Below are positions 42,925 to 54,460 of a stretch of 64,000 nt of DNA, in pieces; the first letter of the stretch is position 1; each line of letters starts with the position of its first letter. The notes under the pieces are model-generated. The model searched no databases, was not told the DNA's origin, and saw only the letters and a program-made list of their open reading frames with translations. Source of the stretch: Tenrec ecaudatus (lineage: Eukaryota > Chordata > Mammalia > Afrosoricida > Tenrecidae); assembly GCF_050624435.1 (NCBI RefSeq), contig NC_134546.1, positions 80,145,700 to 80,209,699 on the forward strand. Direction: 5' to 3'. The position numbers were made by a program, and so were the translations under genes.

Positions 42925-43345
42925 TGACCTGGATAATATTGTTGATATTGTTAGGTACCCTTGAGTTGGCTTCAACTCCCAGAGATCCTATGTACAAGGA
43001 TGAACTGCTGCCCTGAAGTGCACTCTCCTCAGTCATTCCCTTGTTTGGACTCATCATTGCAGTCTTTGTGACAATCCACCTCCTTGAAAGTCTCTCTTTT
43101 TCAATGGCATTCCATTTTAACAAGCACAAGACCATTCTCTGTGTTCTGGTTCCTCATGATGACATACCAAATAAGTGAGATAAAGTCTTACTTGAAAACT
43201 TCCAAAAACCATTCCAGATGTGTTAATTCTGAAGGAGACCGACTTGTCCTGCAGGCAGCCTGTGGTATATTTAATATTATTCTCTAACACCATAACTCAA
43301 ATGCATCAACTCTTCTTTGGTATTTCTCTTTTTTCTCCTTCTTTG
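42925..43345 (-). mobile_element. RTE-type LINE fragment
   Basis: Antisense RTE: 'gttggcttcaactcccagagatcctatgtaca', 'cactctcctcagtcattcc', 'aagtgagataaagtcttac' and 'aacaccataactcaaatgcatcaactcttctttggt'. Much decayed. Confidence 0.75.
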
Positions 43346-43354
43346 CATGTGGGT

Positions 43355-43520
43355 TGGAATTTTTTATTATTTTATTTTTATCACTTTATTTGAGGCTGAT
43401 ATGGCTCTTATCACAATCCATCTATCCATTGTGTTGAGCACATTTGTATATATGTTGCCATCATCATTTTCAAAACATTTTCTTTCTACTTGAGCCCTTG
43501 GTATCAGCTCCTCATTAAAA
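43355..43520 (-). mobile_element. Truncated non-LTR 3' end
   Basis: 'ttttatcactttatttgaggctgatatggctcttatcacaatcc' to 'cttgagcccttggtatcagctcctcatt'. Same family as at 3,932. Confidence 0.82.
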
Positions 43521-44695
43521 AAATTCTTATAGGGTACTTGGACTTTCTTAGAGTCACTCTTAGCTATCACCACTGCGGCAGCTGTTTCTGGCACTACAGA
43601 TAGAATCCAGGGTTGCTACCAGAATCACACAATGTATAGGAGAACATCCTACAATAAGTACTCAAGGAGCAAAAAATAACAGCAGTGCCAACATTGAAGA
43701 AATCTATATAATGTCTTAACACCAGTCAACATGAAGAGAAATGTTCATCTGAAGAAAGTAAAGATCGTGATGTATGTAAGTTATATTTAGAGGAACCTGG
43801 ACCACAAAATCATGTGGCACAATGATTAAGTAATCAACTTCTGAGAAACAGGTTGGCAGTTCAAAACTATTCAGTGATGACTCATTTGGTTAAAGATCTG
43901 ATAACTTTCTCCCATCAGTATTAAAGAAAAGAAAACCCTCTTCAGATAGTTCTCTTCCATGCAGGTTCTCTATGAGTCTCTGCGCCTAAACAGCCTTGGA
44001 TGCTTAAAGTTCTTTAAATATGTGGACAAGACATTGGCTACCAATAATTAGCCAAAGTACAGTGAACGTCAACATAAGAGCACTTATAAAGACATTGTAG
44101 TCTGTTACATATTTCCCTTTGCTAGATGTGCTTTTCTGCATAAAACACGTACCTTTCCCCCAGCACTGTTATTCAAACCAGGAAGAATGTTGTATGTTCC
44201 GTTTTATTTTCTTTTTGATGATGCAAAGTGCCAGAGTGCATTCCAAATTCTAAGCGATTCAATGTACAACAAAATGAAATAATGCCTAATTCAACATCAC
44301 ACTCACAATGAATATTTTTGAGCCCAATGTTACAGCCACTGTGCCAATCAACCTCATTATGTGCCTGTTCTTCACTGATCCCCTACTTTATTGTGGTTGA
44401 TGTCTTTCTCAGGGGACTGGTATCAAAACTTTACATGAAACAAAGTCTCCCCATCATTGATTCTAAGGAACTCTCTTGCTGTCCTCCTTTCAACACAGAT
44501 ATGTTTGTTTTATTGCCAGCCTGCCCCAAAGTACTTCCATCATTCTTTTTGAACATCATAAGTTAAAGGCCATCATTTTTTCCCATGGCCTTCCTTTTTT
44601 ATAGTCGAGAGTTCATATGCATATAGTAATATTGAAAATATTATGACTTGGCTTTTGAAAGTGACATTTTTGAAACCGTGTAATATGGACCTGTC
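43521..44695. other. Intergenic with decayed repeats
   Basis: About 43,800-43,990 is a decayed SINE ('tggcacaatgattaagtaatcaac', 'ttctctatgagtc'). About 44,320-44,640 resembles decayed antisense RTE. No gene is seen. Confidence 0.5.
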
Positions 44696-44904
44696 GGTGC
44701 AGAGATATCAAGGGCTGTGGTGGTGCTGTGGGATAAGATTTGCTCATCACAAACAAGGTCAGGGATTCAAACCAGCCAACTGTTCCTCCTGAGCAAGATG
44801 ACATTGTCTATTCCTGTACATAATTACACTCAGCAGAAGCCTAACAAGCAGTTCTAATCAGTCTTCTAGGGTTCCTATGAGTCAGAGTAGATTTGCTTTT
44901 GAAA
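44695..44904 (+). repeat. Complete afrotherian SINE at the start of block B
   Basis: 'ggtgctgtgggataagatttgctcatcac', 'gtcagggattcaaaccagcc', 'ctcctgagcaagatgac' and 'gggttcctatgagtcagagtagatttgc'. Its 3' half matches 7,426-7,530, so this is the full form of the SINE that block A starts in the middle of. Confidence 0.8.
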
Positions 44905-44918
44905 GAAGAGATTGTTCA
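44902..44918 (+). repeat. Target-site duplication, left copy (DPPA4 retrocopy)
   Basis: AAAGAAGAGATTGTTCA, identical to 46,682-46,698. The uninterrupted single copy is at 7,529-7,545. Confidence 0.95.
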
Positions 44919-46681
44919 GGAAGTGGGTGAGTGGAGTTAAAAAAGCAGCCACCGGGAGTCTGTGGCCATTTCAGTTAAAAGGAGGAATGTCTTTTGGGAA
45001 CCCTCACCTTTGTGACTATGGAGAATGCAAAAGGCAAGGAGCTGAACTCTGCAGGGAATCCCTCAGAAGAGTGTGTCACTCTCAGCTTTGAACCAGTTTT
45101 TAGAACCTGAACTTGTCCCTTGGGCTACGAATGAACCAAGCATGTCGTCAAATGTGCAAAACTGTGCGTCTCAGGTGACTCAACAAAAAAGAATTAAAAA
45201 AGAAAAAGAGAATTCGCAAAGCAATGACAACTTGAAATCCCGAAAGAAGATTCCGATTCCTACATTACCATCAAAACTGCTGCCGGTTCATCTGGTTCAC
45301 CGAGACATCCTGTGGACCTGGTTCCATCAATTAAAGCTGAGCACCAAGGGCCAGCAACTAGATGCATATAAGCGACTGTGTGAACATGCTTACCCGAGTC
45401 AAAATCAGAATTTTCCTGCCACAGCAAAGGAAGCCAAGATCCAGACATGGCTAAAAAAATCAAATGTGGCCAAATCAAATCTAGACAGTTTACAGAAAAA
45501 TGAATATGTATCCTGAAGGGACTTGCCCTCCTGAAGCAACTCCTTCCTCTTCAGGAGGGGTACCTGCCTTTGAATTCGTTCTCCAACAGGACGTCAGTGC
45601 AATTGACAATACTGTAATACAGATGACAAGCTCCACCAGTGAGGCTGTGCTGGTCTCCTGGTCAAGAATTGCAGGCAAAGCTGGGAAGGTGGAGGTGGAA
45701 GAATCACCACCAGAGACTCATGCAGTCAGGTTGTGTGTGGTACATGGGAGAAGTCTCCCTGCAACCAGAAGAGGCTGGTTTCGATTCCAGTTTCATGCTG
45801 GACAAGCCTGGGTCCCTGAGAAACCAGGAAGAGTGAGTGCTTTCTTCTTGATACCTGCCAGTAGTTTTCCACCTCCGCATATGGAAGACAACCTGCTGTG
45901 TCCCAAATGTGTCCAGAGGAACTGGGTATTCAAAGAAAGCCTCCACAGTGAGTAGAGTACCCCGGAAAAGGACACTTCCAAGATTGCTGTTAACGATTGT
46001 CATCTTGTCCTTCTGGGCTTCCGTCCACGCCCTCCCATGGTCCTGCTCGTGGTGGGCACAGACTGCCGGGGTGGGTGTCCCCTTTTGCAATCTGGACTGT
46101 GAAGTCAACCCCAGTTTTGCTTGCTGCTTCCTGAGTTGAGATTCAGAAGACACTGATGTTTAAAAATGTTACAACTTTACAAATTACCATACGTCCCAGC
46201 TAATAAAAACATAAATAGTTCAAAGTCCACAAATTCCAACATTTCCTTGACCCTCTGAAGTACACATGGCTTAAGCTGAGCTTTGGTAGAGAGTGCTTCT
46301 GATGAGAATGGGTTGTGCCCCAGTTACTGAAGACAAGATTACTAAGTTTGCCTCTGTACTGAACTTTCCTTGCCTGAACACTGACTTTAGGAGCTGTTCC
46401 TTTCTAACTGTAAGCTTAATGACTTCAAGAAGTTGAATATTTAAGACAAAAATACATAATATGCTTAAGATAGAAAACATGTTTCCAAAATATCTGTAAT
46501 TTGGCTCTGGTATCAGTGTTATCACCATTGCTATTACTGGTAGCCATCTTGAAAAAGATTAAGCACGATGCACTGAAGTTATAGATGCTCTTGTGTACTT
46601 CATCTTTTGTATGTGTGGGGATCAAATATGTGAATTATTCGCCAGTATTCTTGTAAGGATTAAAGCAACAACCAAAAGAAA
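44919..46681 (+). pseudogene. DPPA4: DPPA4 processed pseudogene (retrocopy)
   Basis: A spliced cDNA-like copy of DPPA4, a SAP-domain chromatin factor of pluripotent cells. The original ATG is at 45,018 (MENAKGKE). The reading moves through three frames: ATG frame to about 45,095, then 45,073-45,516 with 'KKIPIPTLPSKLLPVHL' and the SAP domain (STKGQQLDAYKRLCEHAY), then 45,500-45,955 with the C-terminal domain (VVHGRSLPA, FHAGQAWVPEK, SFPPPHMEDNLLCPKCVQRN). The stop is at 45,953. So there are two frameshifts and no intact product. A 3' UTR follows to an ATTAAA signal (46,659-46,664) and a short A-rich tail. It is flanked by a 17-bp direct repeat, AAAGAAGAGATTGTTCA (44,902-44,918 and 46,682-46,698), the target-site duplication of L1-type retrotransposition. 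Confidence 0.95.
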
Positions 46682-46698
46682 AAAGAAGAGATTGTTCA
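46682..46698 (+). repeat. Target-site duplication, right copy (DPPA4 retrocopy)
   Basis: Second copy of AAAGAAGAGATTGTTCA. Block A-like sequence resumes immediately afterwards. Confidence 0.95.
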
Positions 46699-47141
46699 TT
46701 TTTAGGTCAGTGGCTTGGTTTTCTGATTTTCCCTCAGCCAGAAGAATGTCTGGTGTGTTCCTAGCTCTCAGACCTCACAAGAAAAAACAGTTCATGAATT
46801 AGTGGATGACTGTTTAAATCAAACAATACTACTACACTAGAACTCTGATTTTGTAATTTCAAATATTGGAATCTGGGGAGCCAGCTAATTCAATATGCTT
46901 GTGGGTCACATCACTCCTATCTCTATCATCCAACTTGATTCAAGAATCAGCTCTGGAGACACTTTGTTGTGGAGCTGTGGTGCCTGTGCCTTAGCACACT
47001 GTTCATCACCTCGTGTAACATCCAGGAACACTCATAGGCAAATGCCTGTTGTGGTTTCTTACCTAATGAGACCACCACCATCACCACCCTGCAATCAGGG
47101 GATTCCAGAGCCTTCTGAGTCAGGGAGCCTTTGATGCAGAA

Positions 47142-47561
47142 ATGTTTGCCTCCTTTCTCTTCCTCCTCCTGATGGTGCTGGGTCTCCCATCAGGTCAGTG
47201 GCAGGGAAATGCAGTGGATCATAGCACATTCAAAGACATATAGAGCCTTTAATGCTTGTTTCCGAAGACTCCAGGGGCCCTCTCCCACATGCAGCTACAG
47301 GAGTCAGGTGATCAGGTGGTGAAGCTTCTCAGACCCTCACTCTCACCTCTACCATCACTAGGGACTCTGTCTCCAACACCAGTGCTACTTGGGACTGGAT
47401 CAGACAGAGCCCTGGGAGAAGCCTGAAGTGGATGTGAAAGACCTTCTATGGGTGAGTGGTTTAGCGAATACACACCATGTCTCAGAGACCATCTAGTCAC
47501 ATCCATGAACCAGTTCTCCCTGCAGCTGAGCTCTGTGACCACTGACAACCACTGTGTAAGG
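47142..47561 (+). pseudogene. V11: IGHV6-like pseudogene, paralogue of V3
   Basis: The leader exon is 47,142-47,193 (MFASFLFLLLMVLGLPS), with donor TCAG|GTCAGT better preserved than in V3. The V exon is about 47,275-47,561. It has the long IGHV6-type CDR1 ([20 protein letters not shown]). Lesions: a frameshift in FR1, the FR1 Cys replaced by Ser (ACCTCTACC), a TGA at the start of CDR2 (GGATGTGAAAG), a deletion in FR3 removing part of the segment before NQFSLQL, and the same missing 12 nt before the FR3 Cys as V3. The end reads CVRR followed by a TAA. Confidence 0.92.
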
Positions 47562-47829
47562 AGATAAGGAGAGGGAAAATCAATGTGACCCCACACACAA
47601 TTCACCATGCAGGACAGCTGGGGGCTGAACTAAGAGAGCTCTTATACCAGCAGGAGTAGCTCAGACCCGGGAAGAAGAAGCAGGTGGGTGTGTGAGCACA
47701 GATGAGATCTTCGGCTGTGTCTTGAGTTTGCTTTGTTCCCACTGCTTAGGAGCAGATTGAGAGGAAACTCCAGTAGAAACTTCCTGAGGAGAGTATGGGG
47801 GTGGGGGTAGTTTTGTCACTGTATGCTGA

Positions 47830-48420
47830 ATTTTTTCTTTTCTTTTTAGCTTGAGTAATTTCTCTTAAAATTTGGTCAGTAGTTTCCATGTTCTTAAACA
47901 TAGACCCTGGGATCTTCTTCAGAATTACATTAAAGTTATAGATTGCTTAGAGTGTGTAACTTTCACGTTAAGGCTTCCTCTTCAGAAACATGACCCGTTA
48001 TTCTAATTATGGTTGTGTCTTTTGGTATCTTGGAATAATGTTTTCTTATAATTTTCTTTCTACAAGACTTTTGTTTCTCTGCTTGGGCTTACTCCAATTT
48101 ACTTTATATTTTAGGTGGTTATTGTACATTGTACTATTTTCTGATTTTCTTTTCAGTGCTTTCTCTATCAGTACTTGGGAATCAAACTGATTATCTGTGT
48201 TTCCCTTATAACCTGTGAAATTGCTTAACCTTCCAACTGGTTTCAATAATTCTTCTAGTGCTTTTGGGTTTTCTATGTTTAGAGTGTTTTACTTCTTTAT
48301 TACCATTTTGGATGCATTCATTTACCATTTGTTTATTTATAGTTATAGTTAAATTTGCAGCACGATATGAAATAATATTTGCATTTAATGGTATCCTCAT
48401 CTGGTTCCAATTTGAAAGGT
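47830..48420 (-). mobile_element. L1 ORF2 fragment (block B)
   Basis: Paralogue of 8,690-9,310, antisense L1 RT region with the same landmarks ('cttataacctgtgaaattg', 'tttacttctttattaccattttggatgc'). Confidence 0.8.
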
Positions 48421-48479
48421 GAATGCTTGTACTTCCTCTCCATGGAGTGCAATGTTTGACATTGGCATTGTATGTTGCT

Positions 48480-49395
48480 TTTTAATGTCCTATCAAATCA
48501 GTTTGAACTCATAGCAACACTAGAGAAAACAGAATGAAACAGAATCATCCTCACAATTGTCATGTATGAGGCCTTTGTTGCAATACTGTGCCAGTCTATG
48601 TTCTTAAAGGTCATCCTTCAAAAAATGACCTTATGCTTTATCAAGCAGGATGTCTTTTTCCAAGTTCTGATTTCCTTGACAGTGTTCAAAGTATTTGAGA
48701 TCAAGTAATACTATGCTCACTTCTTTCTATTAAGCATCACAAGTGTACATTATCCAATATAGGATTGTTTGTTCCTCTGACAGTCCACCACAGAGTCAAA
48801 TTGTTCACCAGTATCATGATTCAAATACATTGTTTAATCTTCGATCTTTCTCATTCATTGTCCAACTTTCACATGCATCTGAGACCATTGAAAACTTCAT
48901 AGCTTGGGGCAGGTGTACTTTAGTCCTCAAAGAGACATTCTTGCTCTTCAGTCTTTAAAGAGGTCTTGTGCTGCAGATTCACTGAAATGCACCATTTGAT
49001 TGACTGCTGCTTCCTGAACACTGACTGTAGATCTAAGCAAGATGACCTCCATCACAACTTCAATCTTATCTCCACTTACCATATTTTATATTGGTCCCAT
49101 AGTGAGAAGTTTCATTTTCTTTGCATTGATTTTTAATATAGAGTGAAGGCAGCAATTTCTGAACTTCATCAGTAAGTTTTCAAGTCATGCTATATTGGAA
49201 CATGTAGTTTTATTTCACCTGCAGATCACAGATTATTAGCGGGGTTTACTACATGCTGATGTTGTGTTTTCCATTTAGTACAGCTTCTCAGGTTATTTTT
49301 TCAGTATAGCATGGTGCACAGCGAAACTCTGACGTTTCCAATCATTCTGTTTTGCTGTGAAGCACAATGAACACCCATGGAAGCAACAATCAAGA
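48480..49395 (-). mobile_element. RTE-type LINE fragment (block B)
   Basis: Paralogue of 9,360-10,340. Confidence 0.82.
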
Positions 49396-50394
49396 AACCA
49401 CACCACAGATGGCATTGAGCAGAGATATGAAAAATAACTTCATGAAAGTGCTTAAAAGGCTTTCCAGAAAATATGGCAATTCTATAACCAACTATTCCAA
49501 GAAAATATTTCACACTCAAACAAGGTCAATCTAACAAACAATAATAGCACCAATCAATAATGTGAGTTCATATATTTCAATCTTTACAACTTAAATGTCT
49601 CCTTCAGTCAAGTACCATTTCATGTCCTTTGCCCATTTTGAGATTCAAACCTCTGTACATGTTCCACTGTCATTCATGACTGGTATTAAGTGAGATGGCA
49701 TGAAAAGAAATAGGAGTTAACTCACCAGAAAATATGCAGAGAAATGAGAAAACATCATAGAATAAATATCTATTATTAATTGGGGTTTTAATAAAATCAA
49801 AATCTGTTAACATTCTCTATGCTTTCTGTGTCTGCAGTTTCTTTGATTTCTCAATAGATGGAGGCAAATCTCAAGAAAGAGGATGAAATTAGACTTTTTC
49901 TTGTCAGTTTCTGAGAAAAGACTGGAGGTTTCTCTGCTTTTTCCTTTTTTTCTTCTGGGGTTTCTAACACACCGATCTCCCCTTCAATTTCCAGGTTAAA
50001 TTTCAAAACTTGGTGACAAGCATCACTTTTGGGGAAGAGTTCTCTAAAAACGACATATTTGTCCATAGTATTGATTTTCTTTTGGCTATTCTTTGACCTA
50101 GTCATCACTTCTTTCTAGTAGTATCATGAGGTTCTAAAAATGTGTAGGCATAAAAGAAGTTTGCAATAGTTATCGTCATTGATTACCTTGGATGTCCTGT
50201 GACAGGTTCAGCATCATTATTTGGACCCAGGAGTGATGAATCCCTCACAGACTCATCACATAAAACTTGCTGTCTCATATTTCTTGCACTGGGTCTACCA
50301 AAACCTGGAGAAGAGACTGGAGTCGTTATCAATATGTTTTAGTAGAAGAAAATAATTAACCATCACAATTGAGTTGACTCTCAAACACAAAATG
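49396..50394. other. Intergenic, no gene seen
   Basis: Paralogue of 10,341-11,314. It includes an 85-codon minus-strand frame (49,851-50,108) of unknown origin, which is broken in A. Confidence 0.5.
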
Positions 50395-50510
50395 CATGTC
50401 CACGAAGCAGTTCTCCCTGCAGCTGAGCTCAATGACAACTGAAGGCACAGCATCCATTTCTGTGTGAGAGGAACTGTGAGAGGACTCAGTGCCATCTCAT
50501 GCACAAGCTT
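50395..50510 (+). pseudogene. V12: IGHV relic, paralogue of V4
   Basis: An FR3 piece reading [17 protein letters not shown], then heptamer AACTGTG (50,472-50,478), 23-bp spacer, and CACAAGCTT (50,502-50,510). Same structure as V4, so the truncation predates the A/B duplication. Confidence 0.83.
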
Positions 50511-50760
50511 CCCTACAATAATGACATTGGCGTATAGGAACATGTGGGCTGCACAAAGCACAGAGCCAGGCTCCCGGGGCAATGGGAAAAGCATGGGGGC
50601 AAGGACCTCTTGTTGGCATCTAGGGCTTCCTTTCCCTCCAAATCATTTTCTCCAAGAATTCTCTCTTCCATAATGTTTATTACAAAGCACATCAACTTCA
50701 ATATCCATTCATATGTTATATAAATAAACACAATTAAATATGTGGATGCATGCATACATG

Positions 50761-50960
50761 AACCCTGTGGTGTTGTGGCTTCTCTTTAACCTGTGAACTG
50801 AAAGTTCAGAGGTTCAAAACCACCAGCTATTCCACAGGAAACATGGAGCTTTCTGTTCCCATAAAGTGTTACACTTTCAGAAATGCTCAAGTCTGCCCTT
50901 TCCTGTAGGGTCGCAATGTGTCTACATTGACTCAATGCAATGAGTGGTGAGAGTGATAAA
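50761..50960 (+). repeat. Afrotherian tRNA-type SINE
   Basis: Paralogue of 11,686-11,885, with a shifted head and the same tail ('gtagggtcgcaatgtgtctacattgactcaatg'). Confidence 0.85.
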
Positions 50961-51790
50961 TACATCAATGTATGCAAGTACTGTTGAAATCATTAACATG
51001 AATTCAATGGGTTTCATGTCCTTGATGGCTGTTCTGAATTAAAATTAAAACGTAATACTAAAAAGTGTGGAATTCAATAGAAGAGAATGTAGTGGAGAAT
51101 TCATAACAACAAACATGCAAATTATAGAAACAAAATTATGAAATTAATTACCTCAGTTTCCATCTAATGAAACTAGATAAAGTTGAAGTATGCTATATCA
51201 TATATTAGTATGGGGAAAATCATAAATAAAGGAACTCAAATAAATGAAATATCAGGAACAAACGAAGTAAGCCAATTAAACAAAAATGATTTGAAAAGAT
51301 GAAGTTAAATGATAAATATCCGGTTTTCCTGATCATGACAAAAGAAAGAGGGCTGGAATCTCCCAGTTAAGAAAACAGAGCAGAAACACTATTGCGCATG
51401 GTATGTGGGTATGTTTTATGAACAACTGCATGCCCACTGTTTAAAAAATCACTGAAATGTGAAAATTCTTGGTAGGTAAGGAAACCAATAATGTTTCCAA
51501 CAAGAAACAGATAACAGAGCCATCCAGTATATGCACCTGCATCCACATCTTAAGGGGAACAAGTCAGAATGTGCTGTTACCTGTCATGCCACAATGGTTA
51601 TTGTGTATGTGATATAAAGTTCATAAATGTAAAACTAGTTTTAAAATATATTGATAACATATAACAAGTAAAGCAATGCCTGATAAACAGAGTAAGAGCT
51701 CTGTTGTCCTTTGAGAGTGCTTGAGTTTCTGAGTCTGAGGGAGAACTCTTGTTCATATTCTCTACTCCTCTGCTTCTAAATATAAGGGAC

Positions 51791-51798
51791 ATGCAAAT
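51791..51798 (+). promoter_or_regulatory. Octamer upstream of V13
   Basis: A perfect ATGCAAAT 126 bp upstream of the V13 ATG. Confidence 0.9.
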
Positions 51799-51923
51799 TC
51801 TGCTCTCTACCTGCTGACAAACTGGCCACAGCCCCCGATGTAGGAGATCTCAGAGCATAGTGCCAGTCTCTGGGGTCTCTGCTGTTTCCATTTTTGCACA
51901 GGAGCTAGTCCAGAAGACAGATA

Positions 51924-52386
51924 ATGAATATTTCCCCGACTTTGGCTTTCATTTTGGGCATTTTACATGGTAATCATTGTAGACCATGTAGAATGGTCAA
52001 TTTGATATTACTATAAGTATAACTGTGAGTACATTAGCTTGAATGTGTGTGATCTAATCATGATGCCTCTGTGTTTACAGCTGTCCAGAGTGAGGAATAG
52101 CTGGTGGAGTCTGGGGGCGATCTGAGAAAGCCTGGGAGTCTCTGAGACTCTCCTGTGCAGCTTCTGGATTCACCTTCAGTAGCTATGCCATGAGCTGGGT
52201 CTGCCAGTATCCAGGGAAGGGCCTGCAGTGGGTCGCAGGCATTAGTAGTACTGGTGGTAGTACATACTATACAGACTCAGTAAAGGGCCAATTCACCATC
52301 TCCAGAGACAACGCCAAGAACACGCTGTATCTGCAGATGAACAGCCTGAAAGCTGAGGACACAGCCACGTATTACTGTGCAAGAGA
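51924..52386 (+). pseudogene. V13: IGHV clan III pseudogene, paralogue of V5
   Basis: The leader exon is 51,924-51,969 (MNISPTLAFILGILH) with a good GT donor. The V exon is 52,081-52,386 after TTTACAG. Lesions lie at the start: TAG at codon 3 (GAG-GAA-TAG where GTG-CAG is expected, 52,097-52,099) and a one-base loss near 52,135 (CCTGGGAGTCTC). From there the body reads perfectly as a VH3 domain: [60 protein letters not shown]2 Arg38 is Cys. The 3' RSS has an abnormal 28-bp spacer. Its lesions differ from those of V5, so the ancestor was probably intact. Confidence 0.95.
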
Positions 52387-52430
52387 CACAGTGAGGTGAG
52401 GGGAAGTCAGTGACAGCCCAGACACAAACC
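52387..52430 (+). promoter_or_regulatory. Abnormal RSS of V13 (28-bp spacer)
   Basis: Consensus heptamer CACAGTG (52,387-52,393) and nonamer ACACAAACC (52,422-52,430), but 28 bp between them instead of 23. The extra five bases look like a local duplication: AGGTG before AGGGG. It should be a poor RAG substrate. Confidence 0.93.
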
Positions 52431-52852
52431 TCCCCTGCAGGGAGGAAGCATGTCTCCAGGGGGAGCACAGGCCCCACAGATCACAGGATCAGTCCCAGCA
52501 GCACAAGGTGGTTTCATCTTGTGGAGTCTGTCCCATCTCACTGTTCCCCAGGGAATCGCTCTATGTTTATTTCGTGATTATTTATCCGCCCCTGATATCT
52601 CCTAATTCAAACATTTTATTTTAAAAATAGAAAACATTCTCACGTACAAAAGAAGCGGTTGTCCGTTATGGGGGGGGGGGGAGACCTTGACAGGCGCCCC
52701 CAGCATCAGGTATCTGCTAAAGCCCAAGAAGAGATTTGACAATCAGATGCAGGGAAAATGCAGCCCCTAGCTAGTGCTAATTGTGAAGTGTACACTCATG
52801 TCTGAACGGTTAGTTTGAGCGCACCCAGTGATGCCTTAGTACACAGGACTCA

Positions 52853-53760
52853 TGATCTGCTTCTTGTTGCTGTTTGGAGCAATCAAATTGCTTCCAGTCC
52901 ATAGCGATCCTATGCACAACCGAACCAAACACTGCATGAGCTCTACCACCCTCACAATTTTTCCCAAGTCCGAGTCCATTGATGAAGTCACTGTGTCACT
53001 CAATCTCATTGAGAGCCTTCTTTTTAACCACCCATCAACATTATCAAACATGATGTCCTTCTCCAGGCACTGCTCTCTCCTGATAATGTCCAAAGTATGT
53101 AACGTGAAGTCTTGTCATCCTCGCTTCCAGGGAGCATTCTGGCCTAACTTCTAAACATACAGATCTGTGTGTCCTTTTAGCAGTCCACGGTATTTTCAAT
53201 ATTCTTCTCCACCACAAAACAAATGCATTGATTCTTCATTTTTCCTTAGTCAATGTCCAACTTTCACAGGCACATGATGCAATGGAGAATATCATGGCTT
53301 GGTTCAGGAACACCTTATTCCTCAAAGCAACATCCTTGCTCTTCAGTACTCTAAAGAGGCCTTGTGCACCAGATTTATACAATGATATCTCTTTTGATCT
53401 TTGACTGTTGCTTCCAATAGCATTGATTATGGATCCAAATAAGACAAAATCCATGACAACCTCAACCTTTCCTCCATTTATTATGATGTTACCTATTGGT
53501 CTAGTTGTGAGTATTTTGGTCTTCCTTATATTGAAGTGTAATCTATACAAAAGACTAACATCCCTGATCTTCGTCAGCAAGCCCTTCAATGCCTCCTCAC
53601 TTTCATTAAGAATGGTTGTCTCATATGCATACCACAAGTTGTTAATAAGCCTTCATCCAATCCTGATACATTTATTCATACAAACCAGCTACTCCGATGG
53701 TTTTCTCAGCATACAGATTAAATAAGTGTGGTGAGAGGATACAACCCTGATTCAATCCTT
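52853..53760 (-). mobile_element. RTE-type LINE fragment, RT region (block B)
   Basis: Paralogue of 13,755-14,665. A minus-strand frame of 133 codons (53,637-53,236) reads as RTE reverse transcriptase C-terminal part: YAYETTILNESEEALKGLL, FNIRKTKILTT, FGSIINAIGS. Interrupted elsewhere. Confidence 0.87.
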
Positions 53761-53789
53761 TACCTGCCATATCTATGCCCACCTGAGGC

Positions 53790-54460
53790 TCCAGCCCAGT
53801 AAATGTGATCTCCTGCTGCTGGGCCTTCTGGGCCAGACCATTTCAATCCTCTGTTAGCAGCTGCACACTAGCCTGGGGGCACCTCCCCTCCTGGGCGTCT
53901 CCAATAGGACAAAGTGCTGCCCAATGATCAGTTTGTTTGCATTGATAACGTGGCCCTTGTGGTGGCCTGTTCCCGTTAGGGCAATACCTTGCCCAGTGAA
54001 CTGGGTGACAGAACACATAACACTTAGTGCCTTGTTCAGGGGTCTTAAAAATCTAGGAGGCAGTCCATGGGCATTGGTTAGCAATGGCAGCCAATACCTG
54101 CACATGCCTAATATTCTTCCTCTCTCCTTCCCCTGAACCTGGGCTTCCCAGTCTTTGTCCTTATTGCAAAAGTTTGCTTTGGAACTAGTGGCCATCTCTT
54201 TGTGGGTAACTCCCTCTCCCTTTTCTTTTATGTTTTAAATTAAAAATGGCTTCTCTATATACATCAGAAGCCTTCTGGCTGCCAAAACAAAATGAATGAC
54301 AACAAGTAATACTGTCTGGTCAGAACCTAAGCTGTGAGAGAAACTGTAAGCCCAGGCTCTTGAGTTGAGCTCCTCCAGGTCCTCCACCAATTCTTTAATC
54401 ATGCTAGAGCCAGGGGATGTTTTTAACCCAATCTTAAATGTATGGAACATATCTTTCAGC
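53790..54460 (-). mobile_element. Retroviral gag remnant with nucleocapsid boxes (block B)
   Basis: Paralogue of 14,680-15,450. It has the same nucleocapsid-like segment on the minus strand (54,195-53,854 in another frame) and a 71-codon frame (54,450-54,235) with FKIGLKTSPGSSMIKELVED, a helical stretch that may be matrix. Broken. Confidence 0.6.

Noticed and set aside
45704..46153. 149-codon minus-strand frame
   Set aside because: It is the antisense shadow of the DPPA4 retrocopy.
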